Assembly: GCA_012103455.1 (NCBI GenBank)
Contig: WLWT01000003.1
Location: 682,001 to 746,000 of the forward strand
Direction: 5' to 3'
Origin: Gammaproteobacteria bacterium
GTDB lineage: Bacteria; Pseudomonadota; Gammaproteobacteria; HK1
Length of the DNA: 64,000 nt
The position numbers and the translations under genes were made by a program. Under the pieces are notes generated by a model. The model was not told where the DNA came from. It made no database searches and saw nothing but the letters and a program-made list of their open reading frames with translations. Of the stretch, positions 63,479-64,000 are shown piece after piece (within the stretch, counting starts at the first letter, position 1; every line of letters begins with the position of its first letter).

Positions 63479-63642
63479 ATTGCATTAGAAAGTCTAAAAA
63501 TGTACCCAAAGCGTACCAATTTCTGACTGTTTTGGTAGAAGTTGGAGGGCCAATGCTCCAGAATTCGAGTTGGGGGAGCAAGTCAGACCCATCGCGGTTA
63601 GGACTGGTCTGTTTTTCGGATAGTTGAAAACGGACACGGCTT

Positions 63643-63736
63643 ACTTGATAACCGGACTTGATAACCGGGGTTTACTTAACTGTCTGCGCGGCGGCAGGTA
63701 AACCGGGCAGTTGATCCATCTGCAGTTGATCCATCT
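63643..63736. repeat. two short perfect tandem duplications upstream of amt
   Basis: ACTTGATAACCGG is doubled at 63643-63668, and GCAGTTGATCCATCT is doubled at 63707-63736. Both are gap-free and identical, in the leader region of the ammonium transporter gene. Confidence 0.92.
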
Positions 63737-63752
63737 AAGGGGGGAGGGAGTC

Positions 63753-64000
63753 ATGTCTCCACAAGAAGTAAAAGCAGCCATCGAGATGACCACGGCCATC
63801 AATCTCGAAGTTTATTACTACTGGTGTACTGCCATCATGATTCTCATACATGCCGGTTTCCTGATGTATGAGATGGGCGCTTCGCGGGTCAAACATACCC
63901 TGGCGTCCGGCACGAAGAATATCCTGGCCTTCGCCTTCATGATCCCGACGTTTTACATGTTCGGCTGGTGGATTTATCTGGCCATGTACAATGGATTGAC
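63753..64000 (+). CDS. ammonium transporter (Amt family), N-terminal part
   Basis: The frame starts at ATG 63753 after a strong GGGGGGAGGGAG site and runs off the window end, so about 82 residues are seen. It has hydrophobic helices typical of the first Amt segments (TAIMIHAGFLMYEMGASRVK-like stretch: AIMILIHAGFLMYEMGASRV, then FAFMIPTFYMFGWWIYLAMY). Amt proteins take up ammonium. Its place after the methylamine and TMAO genes links it to nitrogen gained or lost in methylated amine breakdown. The C-terminal part is outside the window. Confidence 0.88.
   Translation, partial: MSPQEVKAAIEMTTAINLEVYYYWCTAIMILIHAGFLMYEMGASRVKHTLASGTKNILAFAFMIPTFYMFGWWIYLAMYNGL

Overview
The window looks like a chromosomal segment of a fairly GC-rich proteobacterium, most likely a gammaproteobacterium: it has a TrmA-type tRNA methyltransferase and CusC/CusF-like copper genes. 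This placement is inferred from gene content only. The segment mixes intact metabolic operons with many broken genes (frameshifted or nonsense-bearing PrpD, BadI, short-chain dehydrogenase, acyl-CoA dehydrogenase, integrases, Tn3 transposase and resolvase), short mobile repeats and many 11-18 bp tandem duplications. Together these suggest a genome undergoing erosion and rearrangement.

Layout. 1-6.3 kb: 3' end of trmA, then a leftward copper-handling operon (CopL-like, CusF-like, TolC family, multicopper oxidase, cupredoxin) and a decayed MmgE/PrpD gene. 6.5-25.6 kb: an accessory, defence-like island. It holds a tRNA-like repeat (two copies), an unknown membrane protein, a Tn3 resolvase relic, a BrnT/BrnA toxin-antitoxin pair with a palindromic operator, a partial tolC duplication, a 1749-aa DUF4011-helicase-Vsr protein, thiopurine methyltransferase, a three-gene metallo-beta-lactamase operon, a dGTPase/nucleotidyltransferase pair and a NYN-domain protein. 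25.8-30.7 kb: a MITE and remnants of a ring/fatty-acid CoA pathway; only an enoyl-CoA hydratase and a double-domain CoA transferase with an AETAT repeat remain intact.

31-39.4 kb holds what I consider the most interesting system: a rightward cluster of a trypsin-like protease (dead), a LodA-N-like protein (one in-frame stop), a radical SAM/SPASM enzyme, a protein joining a LodA-like 'PWQ-D--C' motif to a ferritin-like domain, and a LodB/QhpG-like flavoprotein. The combination resembles the machineries that build protein-derived quinone cofactors (Lod/Gox and Qhp systems), in an arrangement I do not recognise. 39.5-46.6 kb: Tn3 transposase and integrase relics, an AlbA_2/Schlafen-like ATPase, a GGDEF relic, a CHAD protein coupled to a ParA-like ATPase, and a MAPEG protein.

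46.6-64 kb is a coherent methylated-amine cluster. A heterotetrameric sarcosine-oxidase-type enzyme (soxBDAG order; N-methylglutamate dehydrogenase mgdABCD by context) and a GntR regulator are divergent from a glutamine-synthetase-family gene, mgsABC, two small unknown genes, tdm (DUF1989-GcvT, TMAO demethylase) and tmm (trimethylamine monooxygenase). A 2OG dioxygenase and an ammonium transporter (cut by the window end) follow. The likely flow is trimethylamine to TMAO to dimethylamine plus formaldehyde, with methylamine entering through N-methylglutamate and ammonium uptake alongside. A second MITE, with perfect inverted repeats and target duplication, lies between tdm and tmm. No rRNA, complete tRNA or CRISPR array was seen.
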